Positions 25,047-33,928 of a stretch of 64,000 bases of DNA are shown piece after piece. Origin of the DNA: Anaerolineales bacterium UBA5195. Its GTDB lineage: Bacteria; Chloroflexota; Anaerolineae; Anaerolineales; Villigracilaceae. How positions within the stretch are numbered: position 1 is the stretch's first letter; each line of letters begins with the position of its first letter. The stretch is taken from positions 124,001 to 188,000 of the forward strand of contig DHVZ01000003.1 in NCBI GenBank assembly GCA_002412925.1. The letters run 5' to 3'. Both the position numbers and the translations under genes were made by a program. The notes beneath the pieces are model-generated. The model ran no database searches and was not told the DNA's origin. It saw only the letters and a list, made by a program, of their open reading frames with translations.

Positions 25047-26186
25047 TTATGCTATCCCCAAAAACTCTCGCGGATTATCCTGCGCAATCTGTTTGAAATC
25101 GGCCTCGCCCAGGTAACCGCGCACATTGACGCTAAAGGCTCGCTCCGACTTATCCATTTCCACCATGTAACAATCTGAGCCATACAGGATGTGTGTGCGG
25201 AAGAGCGGATTGCGCACGAGCACACTGATCATTGGCAGGAGCCTTTCTGCTTCGACTGTATAGGCGATATCTGCATACAGATTCGGATACATCTGCATCA
25301 TGTCTAGGATGACCGCCAGCCAGGCTTTGTCGAATGGCCTTTCTTCGTCCGGTTTCCACGAGTCATTCATGTAGCGATCCCACTCTTCGATCCCGCCAAA
25401 GTGGCCGAGACAAATCTTTAGTTCGGGGAATTTTTCCAGCACCGGGACATAGTTTTCAGGATGGCTGTACGCAGCGGTTAAATGTTTGTTGACTTTCCAC
25501 CACTTCCAGCGTACCTGCCAGGGAATTGGTCTGATTTTTTTTAGCAGTTCTTTCTTCACCGCTCCGCTGATGCGGCTTTTTTGATAGACACCCCCTGGCG
25601 AGCAGTGGGCAATCAGCGGCAGGCCGTTTTCCTGGGCATAAGCGTAAACCGGATGCAGGGCCGGGTCATCTGGATAATATCCCAGGGGCGGGTACAACTT
25701 CAAACCGCAGAAGCCAGCTTCCTCCACGTATTTGCGCACCAGGTCGAGCAGGTTCTTGCGGCGCGGGTCGATGGCAATAAATGGAATGATAAACTCCCCC
25801 AGTTCTTGATCGTTTTTAATCGCCAGCATATCTTGCAACTGTTTTTCGTAAGCCAATGTTTTCCCGGCTCCCATATGCTCAAAATCCATGGCCAAAACGC
25901 AGAATTTTGTACCATACGGGTAGTAGCCCTTCATGTGAACAAAAATATCCTTTGAAGTTGGGAACGCTGCCGCGCGGGCAAAAACCGCCAGACGGTCGTA
26001 AGTGTCATTGTTCTTGAATGGGTGGATATTTGTCAACAACCAGTCAATGAATTTGGCAACGATAGGGTTACGGGCGGCTGGTACAATCCCAAACCCCAGG
26101 AATCCATCCGGGACATGCGCCAGTGTGAAAACGTGCGTATGGATGTTATAGATCTGCTCAAGCGAGTCGTTTTCCGGTTTGGGCAT
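25047..26186 (-). CDS. Amidohydrolase-2 family metal-dependent hydrolase
   Basis: A 379-residue TIM-barrel hydrolase. The N-terminal metal motif is NIHTHVFT; later LIAHCSPGG and CLGHFGGIEEWDRY supply further His ligands, and YGSDCYMVE carries the final Asp. Members act as decarboxylases or C-N/C-O hydrolases on carboxylates; the substrate here is unknown. AAGGAGACATCC precedes the ATG. It is the last gene of a minus-strand run that begins with the carotenoid genes, but a functional link is not obvious. Confidence 0.85.
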   Translation of the reverse strand: MPKPENDSLEQIYNIHTHVFTLAHVPDGFLGFGIVPAARNPIVAKFIDWLLTNIHPFKNNDTYDRLAVFARAAAFPTSKDIFVHMKGYYPYGTKFCVLAMDFEHMGAGKTLAYEKQLQDMLAIKNDQELGEFIIPFIAIDPRRKNLLDLVRKYVEEAGFCGLKLYPPLGYYPDDPALHPVYAYAQENGLPLIAHCSPGGVYQKSRISGAVKKELLKKIRPIPWQVRWKWWKVNKHLTAAYSHPENYVPVLEKFPELKICLGHFGGIEEWDRYMNDSWKPDEERPFDKAWLAVILDMMQMYPNLYADIAYTVEAERLLPMISVLVRNPLFRTHILYGSDCYMVEMDKSERAFSVNVRGYLGEADFKQIAQDNPREFLGIA

Positions 26187-26202
26187 GGATGTCTCCTTCA
26201 GG

Positions 26203-26790
26203 TTAGACGGTTTTTGTCAGGGTAGTGAAGGTGGTAATGCCAAATGAGCTGAGCGCTGGCCAGTTTTGAGTCTCTGTGTAGTTGAATCCGAGTCGTCGAC
26301 AGAGGCGGTAGAAGGCCGGAGCGGTATTCGGGACCTGGATGCAGACCGCCTCGAACCCTTTTCGGCTGGCAAATTCGACAACGGCATTCAGCAGCCCGGT
26401 GCCCACGCCTTGTCCGCGCATGTCTGGGGCGACCGTGAGACTGTCGAGAGCTAATTGGCCAGCCGGGAGGGGCCGTTCGAACAGGGTAGCCTGGCGAAAA
26501 CGGATCCGCCCGAGTAGCCAGCCAAAATGGCGGATAAAAAGCGGCAGTTGCAACTGGAGGAATTGCTGGCCGTCAAACCGTAACCCGGCCAGGCCAACCA
26601 TAATGCCGTCATAGCGGGCGGTCAGCGCAGACTGCGGGTTGATCGCCTGACGCAGGAAAGCGATGGCGCGGGATTCGGCGCCCAAGATCGGGTTGATCTG
26701 CTGGCGAAAGGTCTCAAAATAGAGCTGCGCCGCGCGTTGCAGTTGGGCGGGGTGCAGTCCCTGGTGGATTTGGAGCGGGAGTAGCTTCAT
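26203..26790 (-). CDS. GNAT-family N-acetyltransferase
   Basis: A 195-residue acetyltransferase. The acetyl-CoA-binding motif A is LTVAPDMRGQGVGTGLLNAV (R-x-x-G-x-G/A), and the end shows the usual beta strand and helix (AVCIQVPNTAPAFYRLCRRL). The N-terminal half is longer and divergent. The start at 26790 is fixed by AAGGAGATACACC before the ATG. The acceptor substrate is unknown. It lies between a truncated gene fragment and the amidohydrolase. Confidence 0.85.
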   Translation of the reverse strand: MKLLPLQIHQGLHPAQLQRAAQLYFETFRQQINPILGAESRAIAFLRQAINPQSALTARYDGIMVGLAGLRFDGQQFLQLQLPLFIRHFGWLLGRIRFRQATLFERPLPAGQLALDSLTVAPDMRGQGVGTGLLNAVVEFASRKGFEAVCIQVPNTAPAFYRLCRRLGFNYTETQNWPALSSFGITTFTTLTKTV

Positions 26791-26804
26791 GGTGTATCTC
26801 CTTT

Positions 26805-27212
26805 TCAAACTTCACGAACTTTGACCGAAACGTCCAGGCTTTCCAAGGTCTGAAAAGCGGGCAAAAGAGCGGGGGCTGTCTCAGGATAAAGAATGCTGGG
26901 AGCTGGCGCAGGCTGACCGTCCAACCCCAGCAGGCGTTCCAGTTGAATGAGAGCGCCGACCGCTGTGAGATGGGTCTGTCCCTGCGGATCGGCAATCTCG
27001 GCGCGCAGGCGTTTGGGGAGGCCGTTTTCAGCCAGGCCCGCCACTTCGATGACGATTTCGTGGCTGGCGCCCTGACCTGGATTATAGAGCAGGGCGCGGC
27101 GAAATGGGGTAAATCTCTCGCCGCTGAGGAGTTTCCAGAGGCCCGAACGGGTCAGGAAAACCAGCAGGTTGGTGGAAAAAGCGTTATCGAAAGCGATCCG
27201 GGCGGTGTGGTG
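26805..27212 (-). pseudogene. 5'-truncated gene fragment, possibly saccharopine-dehydrogenase-like C-terminus
   Basis: An open frame of about 135 codons begins directly after a stop codon at 27215-27213 and has no credible start; a GTG at 27044 is internal. The text reads as the C-terminal part of a larger protein: NLLVFLTRSGLWKLLSGERF, LYNPGQGASHEIVIEVAGLA, then a domain ending SLDVSVKVREV. The pattern recalls C-terminal domains of saccharopine-dehydrogenase-like proteins, but this is a weak recollection. The missing N-terminus would lie where crtI now ends (27220), so a deletion or rearrangement is inferred. It could still be translated from the GTG as a 79-residue protein. Confidence 0.5.
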
Positions 27213-27219
27213 TCACAAA

Positions 27220-28701
27220 TTATTTTTGCTCGTCCATGATCCGTTCGGCGGCCAGGCGAGCCGAGACCAGCGCAGTCGGCACGCCGGTGCCGGGATGGGT
27301 GCTGGCGCCGACGAAATACAGGTTGCCATAGCGCGGGTGGCGGTTGCGCGGACGGAAATAGCCCAACTGCAGCAGGTTGTGCGAAAGTCCGTGCGTGGCG
27401 CCTTTCAGCAGGTTGTAGCGCTTGCGCCAGGATAAGGGGTTGTAGCTGACTTCGAATTTTAGGTGCGTTTCCAGGTCAGTAATACCCAGCAGCGCCAGGC
27501 GCTTGAAAACGGACTCGCGGGCCTGGTCACGCAGGCTTTCCCAATCCTGCTCGCCATTCTCGCTCAAGTGACCGACCGGGACAATCGCAATCAGGGTGTC
27601 CTGGCCCTGCGGGGCTTTTGATGGGTCGAGGCGCGTGGGCGCGTGGATATACAGGCTGGGATTTTTGGGTAAATCCAGGTCCTGAACGATGCTGGTAAAG
27701 TTTTCACGGTAATCGTCCGCCAGGAAGAGGGTATGCGGCCCCAACTGCTCGTAAGGTTTGTCCACGCCCCAGAAAAAGCTGACAGTGGAGCAGGAAAAGC
27801 GCTTGTTGGCCAGTTCCTTCGCCAGGTCGCCATCGGATAATAAATTGTTATAAACGTAGGGCAGGTCGGCGTTGGCCAGGATCACGTCCGCATCCAGGCG
27901 GCGGCCATCGGCCAGGAGCACACCGTTGGCGACGTTCCCGTTGACTTCAATCCGCTCGACCTCGGCCTCGAACTCGAACGCCACCCCGGCCTGTTTGGCC
28001 AGCGCCACCAGGGCCTCGACCACCTGGTACATACCGCCTTTGGGATACCAGGCCCCGTGCGCCAGTTCCGTGTAGGACATCATCGAGAATGTCGAGGGCG
28101 CTTCGAAGGGGCTGAGGCCCATGTAGACATCCTGAAAGGTGAAAGCGGCCTTCAGGCGCGCGGTTTTGAAATACGAGGCCATGTTGGCATAATGTGGGAT
28201 GAACGGCTTGAGGCTGAAGGCCAGGGGCACGTTTTGGAGCGTAAAAAATTCCCTGGCGGTGCGGAAATCCCGGTTCACGAGCCGCCGGGTGGCGATCTCG
28301 TAGTGACGGTTGCCCTCGTCAAGGTAACGCAAAAATCCATTAAAACTGCCCGGCTCGATGGCTTCCAACTGGTCGCGCATGGCTTTGAGATCGGAAGTCA
28401 GCGAGAGATCGCTGCCATCGTCGAAAACCAGGCGGTAGGTCGGGTCGACGCGCTGGAGTTCGAGCATTTCACTGACCGAACTACCCAGCGCGGCAAATTC
28501 CGCTTCGAACAGGAGCGGCATGATGAAGAGCGTTGGGCCGATATCGAATTCGTGACCATCGCGGGTAAAGGTATCACAGCGCCCGCCGGGACGGGAATTT
28601 TTCTCGAGGACGGTGACGCGCAGACCACGCCGGGCGAGGTGCGCCGCGGCGGCAATCCCGCCAATCCCGGCGCCAATGACAATGGCAGAAGAGGCTTTCA
28701 T
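27220..28701 (-). CDS. crtI: Phytoene desaturase family carotenoid oxidoreductase
   Basis: A 493-residue FAD enzyme of the CrtI family that introduces double bonds into phytoene or a related C30/C40 chain. The dinucleotide-binding motif IVIGAGIGGIAAAAHLARRG is at the N-terminus, followed by EKNSRPGGRCDTF. The C-terminal FAD signature is THPGTGVPTALVSARLAAERI. The start at 28701 gives a family-typical N-terminus; an upstream extension to 28767 has no support. It follows phytoene synthase (28813-29736) by 111 bases in the same direction. Desaturation number and product cannot be told. Confidence 0.9.
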   Translation of the reverse strand: MKASSAIVIGAGIGGIAAAAHLARRGLRVTVLEKNSRPGGRCDTFTRDGHEFDIGPTLFIMPLLFEAEFAALGSSVSEMLELQRVDPTYRLVFDDGSDLSLTSDLKAMRDQLEAIEPGSFNGFLRYLDEGNRHYEIATRRLVNRDFRTAREFFTLQNVPLAFSLKPFIPHYANMASYFKTARLKAAFTFQDVYMGLSPFEAPSTFSMMSYTELAHGAWYPKGGMYQVVEALVALAKQAGVAFEFEAEVERIEVNGNVANGVLLADGRRLDADVILANADLPYVYNNLLSDGDLAKELANKRFSCSTVSFFWGVDKPYEQLGPHTLFLADDYRENFTSIVQDLDLPKNPSLYIHAPTRLDPSKAPQGQDTLIAIVPVGHLSENGEQDWESLRDQARESVFKRLALLGITDLETHLKFEVSYNPLSWRKRYNLLKGATHGLSHNLLQLGYFRPRNRHPRYGNLYFVGASTHPGTGVPTALVSARLAAERIMDEQK

Positions 28702-28812
28702 AGCATACCTTTCATAACTTCCTAACGCGCGTTGGCCTGTCCAGGGAGAACGCGCGCTAGACATCAAATTTGGTGTAGTGGATGTTCTCTAACGTTCACG
28801 CCCAATGAGAAA

Positions 28813-29736
28813 TTACGCTTCCGAGCGGGTGCGGACGACAATTTCAGAATGCGGGCTGTTGAAAACCAGGCCAAGCACCGTCCAGCCCATGTGCAGCGCA
28901 GTCGCCGGGTGGCGGAACTCGGAATAATTTTCCTGAAGCCGGTAGCCGCTTTTCTCGATGGCGTCCAGCACCTGGGTAAAACGCGCCGTGTAAGCGTACC
29001 CGGCCAAACGACAGCGCGGATTTTGAACCTGCGCCAGGTAATTGGCCCCAATTTTGAAATAATTGCGGGCCAGCTCGACCCGGCTCTTGACCCATATTCG
29101 ATAAATGTCGCTGTTGACCTCGTCGGCGGCGATCTGGTGAGCTTCGAGGTACTCGCGGGGGATGTTGATATACCCTTCCCGGATATCCTCCTGCGCATCG
29201 CGCAGCATGTGGACGATATGCGCGGCGCTGACAGCCAGGTAGCGGGCCTCGTTGTGGGGCGAGGCGCAGCAGTGGCCGATGAAATAGTGCATTGCTTCGG
29301 TCACGGCGGTCGCCAGCCAGCGGGTGTACTCGTTTAATTCCTTCTGGGAGATCAACCGTCCCCGACGGTAGGCATCGAAAACCATGACGGACATCATGTT
29401 ACGGATATAGGTTTGCAGCCCGCTGTTCATTTCCCGGTCGCTGCGCACCAGGTCAGCCAGCAGCTGCTCTTCGATTGTCAGGTCAAGCGGGGTCTGCCCG
29501 CGATAGAGACACTCCATCAGCGCCCGCTGGCGTTCGACGAAAGCGCTCCGTTCGGCCAGTTCCGCTCCCGGCTGGTCGATCTGGTCATCGACCCAACGAA
29601 AGTAGGCGTAGGTCCGGTAGGCGTCAGGGACCCGGTCGCGGTCGACCAGGTAGCGGATGGTGTAGTAAGTCTGTTTGCTGGCCGCCCAGGTAATGGACTC
29701 GGCTAGGTCAACGCTGGGTGCAGAGCCTTTTATCAT
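28813..29736 (-). CDS. crtB: Squalene/phytoene synthase family protein
   Basis: A 307-residue all-helical prenyltransferase that joins two prenyl diphosphates head to head. The first Asp-rich motif is YFRWVDDQIDQPG (D-D-x-x-D) and the second is AAHIVHMLRDAQEDIREGYI, in the form D-x-x-E-D. YINIPREYL follows as in family members. It lies directly upstream of crtI, so the pair makes a carotenoid backbone. The second motif has His-Met-Leu in place of the usual Asn-Ile/Leu-Leu, a modest deviation. The start at 29736 has a GAGAAAG sequence upstream. Confidence 0.9.
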   Translation of the reverse strand: MIKGSAPSVDLAESITWAASKQTYYTIRYLVDRDRVPDAYRTYAYFRWVDDQIDQPGAELAERSAFVERQRALMECLYRGQTPLDLTIEEQLLADLVRSDREMNSGLQTYIRNMMSVMVFDAYRRGRLISQKELNEYTRWLATAVTEAMHYFIGHCCASPHNEARYLAVSAAHIVHMLRDAQEDIREGYINIPREYLEAHQIAADEVNSDIYRIWVKSRVELARNYFKIGANYLAQVQNPRCRLAGYAYTARFTQVLDAIEKSGYRLQENYSEFRHPATALHMGWTVLGLVFNSPHSEIVVRTRSEA

Positions 29737-29983
29737 GTTCGTCTTTCTCAGGATTGACGGGTTGCCTGTCCCGATCGAATTCCGGGTATTTCTGTGACGA
29801 TGCTAGCTTATATACGCAGCCTGTGCGGGAAAGATGTGCAGACCGTCAAACCTTCTTCGAGACTGAGCCAAGTCTCCCCCTTCTGATGCCTGTGCTCTTC
29901 ATGTGCTTGAGTCTAGCGTTCAGGCATGGGTAACATCTTTTGGCCCAAAAAGTGATCAAAACACCTTGGATATTTTTTGCTCC

Positions 29984-30703
29984 TTATTTTGCAAGCTGAA
30001 AAAGCCTGCGGGCCAGTAAAATATCCCAGACGATGCTCGAAATCCCACCCAGCATGGCAAGAATCATCGCCCCGTTTTGGAAGGCGGGCGCAAACGAGGT
30101 GATAACTTCAAAGATGAGCAGGCAGCCAAATCCCAAAATGCCCGCATACGCATTGGTTTTGCTGAAAAGCTTATCTCGTAACATCACAAACGAGATCAAG
30201 AGGCCTGCAAATTCTGACAGAAAGAAGGCCATGAACGTGCCCGGCGTGTGGCTTTGACCGACCGAAAGCATGGCCTGCCCGGCGGCGGCCAGGATCGCTT
30301 TTTGGGCCTCGGTTGTTGCCAGCGCATATTGGTTACTGATATCCAGCATGGCAAAGGCCCGGTTGGTGGCATAAAAGACCGCCACCCCGACGAATGAAAT
30401 GATCATGGCCAGCGCAGCGAGTGTTTGGCTGGTCCGCCGGTGGGCGCCGTAGAGCGCGAAAAAGGTTGGAATTCCCAGGGCCGTGAAAAAGATATTCAAA
30501 AGGCCCAGGTTGCGCAACGCCATGAACGAGTTATTCTGAAAGAGCGTGAACCAGTCGAAAACAGTTTCAGCAGGTGTGTTTCCTCCCGGTAGGAAGGTGA
30601 TCCCAATCTCGATCAAGCCCACCAGCACAGTGCTCAAGGCTGCCACGCCGCCAAGACGATAAAGACTTTTCCAGTTGGTCTCGTTAATTTCAGGGCTTGT
30701 CAT
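29984..30703 (-). CDS. DUF4386 family membrane protein, paralog 1
   Basis: A 239-residue membrane protein with six predicted helices, matching DUF4386. The family's N-terminal pattern is TNWKSLYRLGGVAALSTVL, and the middle has ATTEAQKAILAAAGQAML, present in all four paralogs here. The C-terminus ends WDILLARRLFQLAK. The start at 30703 follows AGGAAACTAAA. Function is unknown. It is the last gene of an eleven-gene minus-strand run and starts one base after the gene upstream ends. Confidence 0.8.
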   Translation of the reverse strand: MTSPEINETNWKSLYRLGGVAALSTVLVGLIEIGITFLPGGNTPAETVFDWFTLFQNNSFMALRNLGLLNIFFTALGIPTFFALYGAHRRTSQTLAALAMIISFVGVAVFYATNRAFAMLDISNQYALATTEAQKAILAAAGQAMLSVGQSHTPGTFMAFFLSEFAGLLISFVMLRDKLFSKTNAYAGILGFGCLLIFEVITSFAPAFQNGAMILAMLGGISSIVWDILLARRLFQLAK

Positions 30704-30704
30704 T

Positions 30705-31529
30705 TTAGTTTCCTTTCGAGCATAGACCGCGGACAAAGAGTCCAAATGGGATGAAACAGACCAACCCCATCCCAAAAATCACGCTGAAATCTGCCACACG
30801 GAAAGGTGTTGCGGTCAGGAATGGCTGCAAAACAAAAAAGACGAGCAGGCCGATGAACAACATGCTGGCCTGGAAAAGCAGCCCCGCGCTGCAAACATAT
30901 CCCAGGGCCTGTTTGCGCCAGAGCAGGACCCCGCCGACAACCCAGCCTGGCGTAATCAGCAGGTCAGCGATTTGGACGGAGATTTCAGACCAGGGGAGCA
31001 CGGTTTGACCACTGAAATGGCTGACAACTTTTCCAACCGCCATCAAGAAGAACAGCAGGCCGAACCCGGTCAAGACCCCGCCGCTCAGGCGTTCAAAAAC
31101 TTTGCCCTGGAGCCGCGCCTTGACCGCTTCCGCGTCGATCCAGGTCAGCAGTTGGAAGATAATTGTCACACTCAAAATGACCAACACCAGAAACAGGGCC
31201 GACTGCCAGGTGAAGGGCATGGCGACCGCGTAGGCAGCATAATTGTAGGTGGCAAAAAAGAGCGCCCCTGGCCAGAAAAGCAGCCCGGTCAGGCTACCGC
31301 GCCGGGCAGACCAGAGCGAACCCAGCAGGATGGGCAGGCCAATCAACAAATTGACCACGTCATTCGCCAAAAAGGCGCGGCGTAATTCGTCGCTGGGGTA
31401 GACGACCGTGGGAAAAAGCAATCCGGCCAGTGAAGCGGAAGCCATCAACAGGGCGGCAAGCAGGGAGAGACGCTCGACCAGTTCCAGGCTGGCTTTAACG
31501 GGGAGTTGGAGAGTGGAGATTCGATTCAT
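30705..31529 (-). CDS. Uncharacterised polytopic membrane protein
   Basis: A 274-residue protein with about eight hydrophobic helices. I do not recognise the family. It opens with MNRISTLQLPVKASLELVER, a cytoplasmic N-terminal helix, then alternating membrane segments with a longer charged loop around WIDAEAVKARLQGKVFERLS. The start at 31529 avoids a poorly supported extension. No charged residue cluster within helices suggests an ion channel. It is in tight register with genes on both sides. Confidence 0.7.
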   Translation of the reverse strand: MNRISTLQLPVKASLELVERLSLLAALLMASASLAGLLFPTVVYPSDELRRAFLANDVVNLLIGLPILLGSLWSARRGSLTGLLFWPGALFFATYNYAAYAVAMPFTWQSALFLVLVILSVTIIFQLLTWIDAEAVKARLQGKVFERLSGGVLTGFGLLFFLMAVGKVVSHFSGQTVLPWSEISVQIADLLITPGWVVGGVLLWRKQALGYVCSAGLLFQASMLFIGLLVFFVLQPFLTATPFRVADFSVIFGMGLVCFIPFGLFVRGLCSKGN

Positions 31530-31546
31530 TTTTGTTATTCCAATCC

Positions 31547-31907
31547 TTACAAAGACCACTTAAAGATGAGCGCAATCGTTAAAAGCGCCAGGCTGATCAG
31601 CAAGCCAACCCCGCCTTTCTCTGCCAGCGCCTGGAATTTCCCGTCCCAAAAGAGCAGAAAAATGGCGACAGAGAGAACTGTTGCGCCAACTGCCGCGGGC
31701 CGCCACCAATCCTGGCGCAGGAACAATCCCAGCCCACCGGCAAACAGACCGAGGGCAGTCAGCGCCAACGCAACGGTCGCCAACAGCCGGGTGGTTGGGT
31801 CGCCGAGCAGTTTTGAGAACAGCCACGAACCGTCCACTTTGCCCGGCGTAGAGCAGATGCACCAGACCGTGCAGCACGAAAAAGATCCCCAACAGGATTG
31901 TCCACAT
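31547..31907 (-). pseudogene. Small membrane protein gene with a frameshift
   Basis: Two overlapping frames carry one protein. From the ATG at 31907 (good AAAAGGA upstream) the first reads MWTILLGIFFVLHGLVHLLY then AGQSGRF, after which the text turns Arg/Cys/Pro-rich and unlike a membrane protein. The second frame takes over at about 31833 with VDGSWLFSKLLGDPTTRLLA and continues with three clean membrane helices to 31547. A one- or two-base indel near 31830-31837 joins them into a protein of about 120 residues. It may be a true pseudogene, a recoding site or a sequencing/assembly error. Confidence 0.75.
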
Positions 31908-31919
31908 CAGAAATCCTTT

Positions 31920-32936
31920 TTAGAGATATTCGGGTGCAACCAGCACCAGATTGCCGGTCACCTGACCGCTTTCGAGCAGTTCATTGGCCTTGGCCGCTTC
32001 GAGAATGGGGAACTTCGCCGCAATGACCGGTTTGATTTTGCCTTCGGCCAGCAGTTTGAACAACGTGGCCCAGTCTTCCAGGAACGGCTGTTTGTCGCCC
32101 ACAAAATAGAACGAGGTTCCATACAGTTTGAAGGCTTTGCCGGTGGAAAACAAGTTGGTTTTGGCGGCGGTCGCCAGGACACGAAAGAATTCGGAACGCT
32201 TGGGTTCGCCGAAACTTACAATCCTGCCGCCGCGCCGCAGCAAGGCCAAGCCGCGCTGGATGTAGTTCAGGCTCATCATCCCATCCAGGATCACATCCAG
32301 GCCTTCAGGTTCGGCTCGATGGATGAATTCAGCGAAATCTTGTGTATGGTAGTCAATCGGTGTAGCGCCATATTCAGCCAGGATCGGATGTTTGCTCTGC
32401 GAGGCAATGGCGTACATTTTGAGACCGGCCAGTTGGCCGAGTTGCAGCAGCGCAGTGCCGATCCCGCCGCTGGCGCCGATGATGAGCGCCTTCTCGCCAG
32501 CCTTGACCTTGACGGAACGGTGAAGCGCCTGGTAAGCGACAATGTAATTCAGGATCAAAGGGATGGCTTCGGCCGGGTCCAGTGCGGCTGGAACGGGAAT
32601 CAGCCGGTCACTCCTCCAGTACAGGATTTCGGTATAACCGCCGACGATGGTCAGAACGCCGACCCGCTCGCCAACAACAACGCTGGTGACTCCTTCACCG
32701 ACCGCGTCCACATCACCGATGACGGCATAACCGGGCACAAAGGGAAACTTCTGCCCGAGCGGGGTGCCGCTATATAGCGCTTTCCCGCTCCGGGCGGTAA
32801 CGTCAGGCCGGCAGACGGCGGCTGCCAGGACTTTAATCCGCACTTCCCCGGCCAGCGGCGCACGCAGGTTATTCTCGATGATTTGCAGCACTTCCGGGCC
32901 ACCGCTCCTGGTTGCAACCGCGCTTTTGTAGTTCAT
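31920..32936 (-). CDS. Quinone-oxidoreductase-like medium-chain dehydrogenase
   Basis: A 338-residue medium-chain dehydrogenase/reductase. The catalytic domain (1-130) has the GroES-like fold with PGYAVIGDVDAVGEGV; the Rossmann domain has IGASGGIGTALLQLGQLAG near residue 155. Cys/His ligands of zinc alcohol dehydrogenases are largely missing, so it belongs with the NADPH:quinone oxidoreductase-like group. The substrate is unknown. Its start overlaps the stop of the membrane gene before it by 4 bases (ATGA). It is the only clear soluble enzyme of the cluster apart from the flavodoxin. Confidence 0.85.
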   Translation of the reverse strand: MNYKSAVATRSGGPEVLQIIENNLRAPLAGEVRIKVLAAAVCRPDVTARSGKALYSGTPLGQKFPFVPGYAVIGDVDAVGEGVTSVVVGERVGVLTIVGGYTEILYWRSDRLIPVPAALDPAEAIPLILNYIVAYQALHRSVKVKAGEKALIIGASGGIGTALLQLGQLAGLKMYAIASQSKHPILAEYGATPIDYHTQDFAEFIHRAEPEGLDVILDGMMSLNYIQRGLALLRRGGRIVSFGEPKRSEFFRVLATAAKTNLFSTGKAFKLYGTSFYFVGDKQPFLEDWATLFKLLAEGKIKPVIAAKFPILEAAKANELLESGQVTGNLVLVAPEYL

Positions 32937-33307
32937 AATTTTCTCCCAAGCAAGTAAACCATCAATCCCAGGGCGATGGTCAGCACCACCGGCGCAATCC
33001 GGTGGATGGTCAGCGTCAGGGTGTAATCCAGTTTGCCCAGGCTCATCAGCGCCCCGCTGGCGAAGAGCGCCACGACACAGAACGCCGCCACAACGAGAAA
33101 GACAATCAACAACACTGGAGAATCGGCGATTTTTAGTATCTTGGGAAACTGTACAACCATCATAACGACCGCGCCCAAGGCAATCAGCTTGTGGAAGTTG
33201 AAGAGCAGGCCGTTATAGGGTTTACCGACCTTGCTCAACCAGAAGCCGAAGACCAGCGTCAGCAGGAAAAGAATTCCGGGGAGGGTAAATTTCGGGAGTG
33301 TGTCCAA
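32933..33307 (-). CDS. Small four-helix membrane protein
   Basis: A 124-residue protein with four hydrophobic helices: LPGILFLLTLVFGFWLS, HKLIALGAVVMMVV, LLIVFLVVAAFCVVALFASG and VVLTIALGLMVYLL. Two His residues (FNFHKLIALG and TLTIHRIAPVV) lie at membrane boundaries, which hints at heme or quinone contact but proves nothing. The family is not recognised. It overlaps the dehydrogenase gene by 4 bases, so translational coupling is likely. Confidence 0.7.
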   Translation of the reverse strand: MDTLPKFTLPGILFLLTLVFGFWLSKVGKPYNGLLFNFHKLIALGAVVMMVVQFPKILKIADSPVLLIVFLVVAAFCVVALFASGALMSLGKLDYTLTLTIHRIAPVVLTIALGLMVYLLGRKL

Positions 33308-33323
33308 GGGAAACTATTCTGGT

Positions 33324-33926
33324 TTATTCCACAGCATCGTGAGCATAGCCCACATAAACCGAAAGCAACAGCGAAGTCAAGATCAGCAACAGGCTAAGGC
33401 CCATGAGGCTGGTCAAAAAGTCGTTGAAAAAATAGCCGACCAGGAACTGCCCAAAAGCCCAGACCAGGAAAATGACCAGCGGCCAGGGCCAGAGTTTGGC
33501 CGCGAAACGGGTGAGGCTTCCGGGTTGCCCGGTTATCGGTTTGTGGATTTGCATCCCCGCCACACCGCCGACCAGGCCGATGATGGGCGGGAAAAATCCG
33601 CCGCCAAACAAGAGCAAGGCAATTGAAAGCAGGATCAACACCAGGCCGCCGTGCTTGCGCTGGATGAATCCCGCTGACCAGACCATGATTGCCAGGCTGA
33701 GCAGCATTGCCAGGAGGCCGGTGATCAAGAAATTGGGCAGAATACTCATGGCAGGTTCACAGGCATGCCAGATTTTCTCAGGCACGCAAGGGGGTCCCCA
33801 GGAAGCAAACATCAGGCTGGCCGGACGGGTGCTGCCCTGCAGGGTTTCAAAATAACCGTGTTCCAGGCCAGCGAGGCCGGCGCTCATGCCAAGCCACATG
33901 GCGACTGTTTTGGTTGCTTTTCTCAT
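33324..33926 (-). CDS. HGxFETLQG membrane protein, paralog 1
   Basis: A 200-residue membrane protein of an unrecognised family with a paralog at 34644-35291. Both share LEHGYFETLQG / IDHGFFETLQG near residue 20 and PNFLITGLLA followed by SLAI..VWS.GFIQ.KHG. About five membrane helices are predicted. The start at 33926 is set by AGGAGTGAAA; an upstream GTG would add two residues. The conserved HG-x-FETLQG segment lies at the outer end of helix 1 and may be a functional site. It starts two bases after the preceding gene ends. Confidence 0.75.
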   Translation of the reverse strand: MRKATKTVAMWLGMSAGLAGLEHGYFETLQGSTRPASLMFASWGPPCVPEKIWHACEPAMSILPNFLITGLLAMLLSLAIMVWSAGFIQRKHGGLVLILLSIALLLFGGGFFPPIIGLVGGVAGMQIHKPITGQPGSLTRFAAKLWPWPLVIFLVWAFGQFLVGYFFNDFLTSLMGLSLLLILTSLLLSVYVGYAHDAVE

Positions 33927-33928
33927 TT

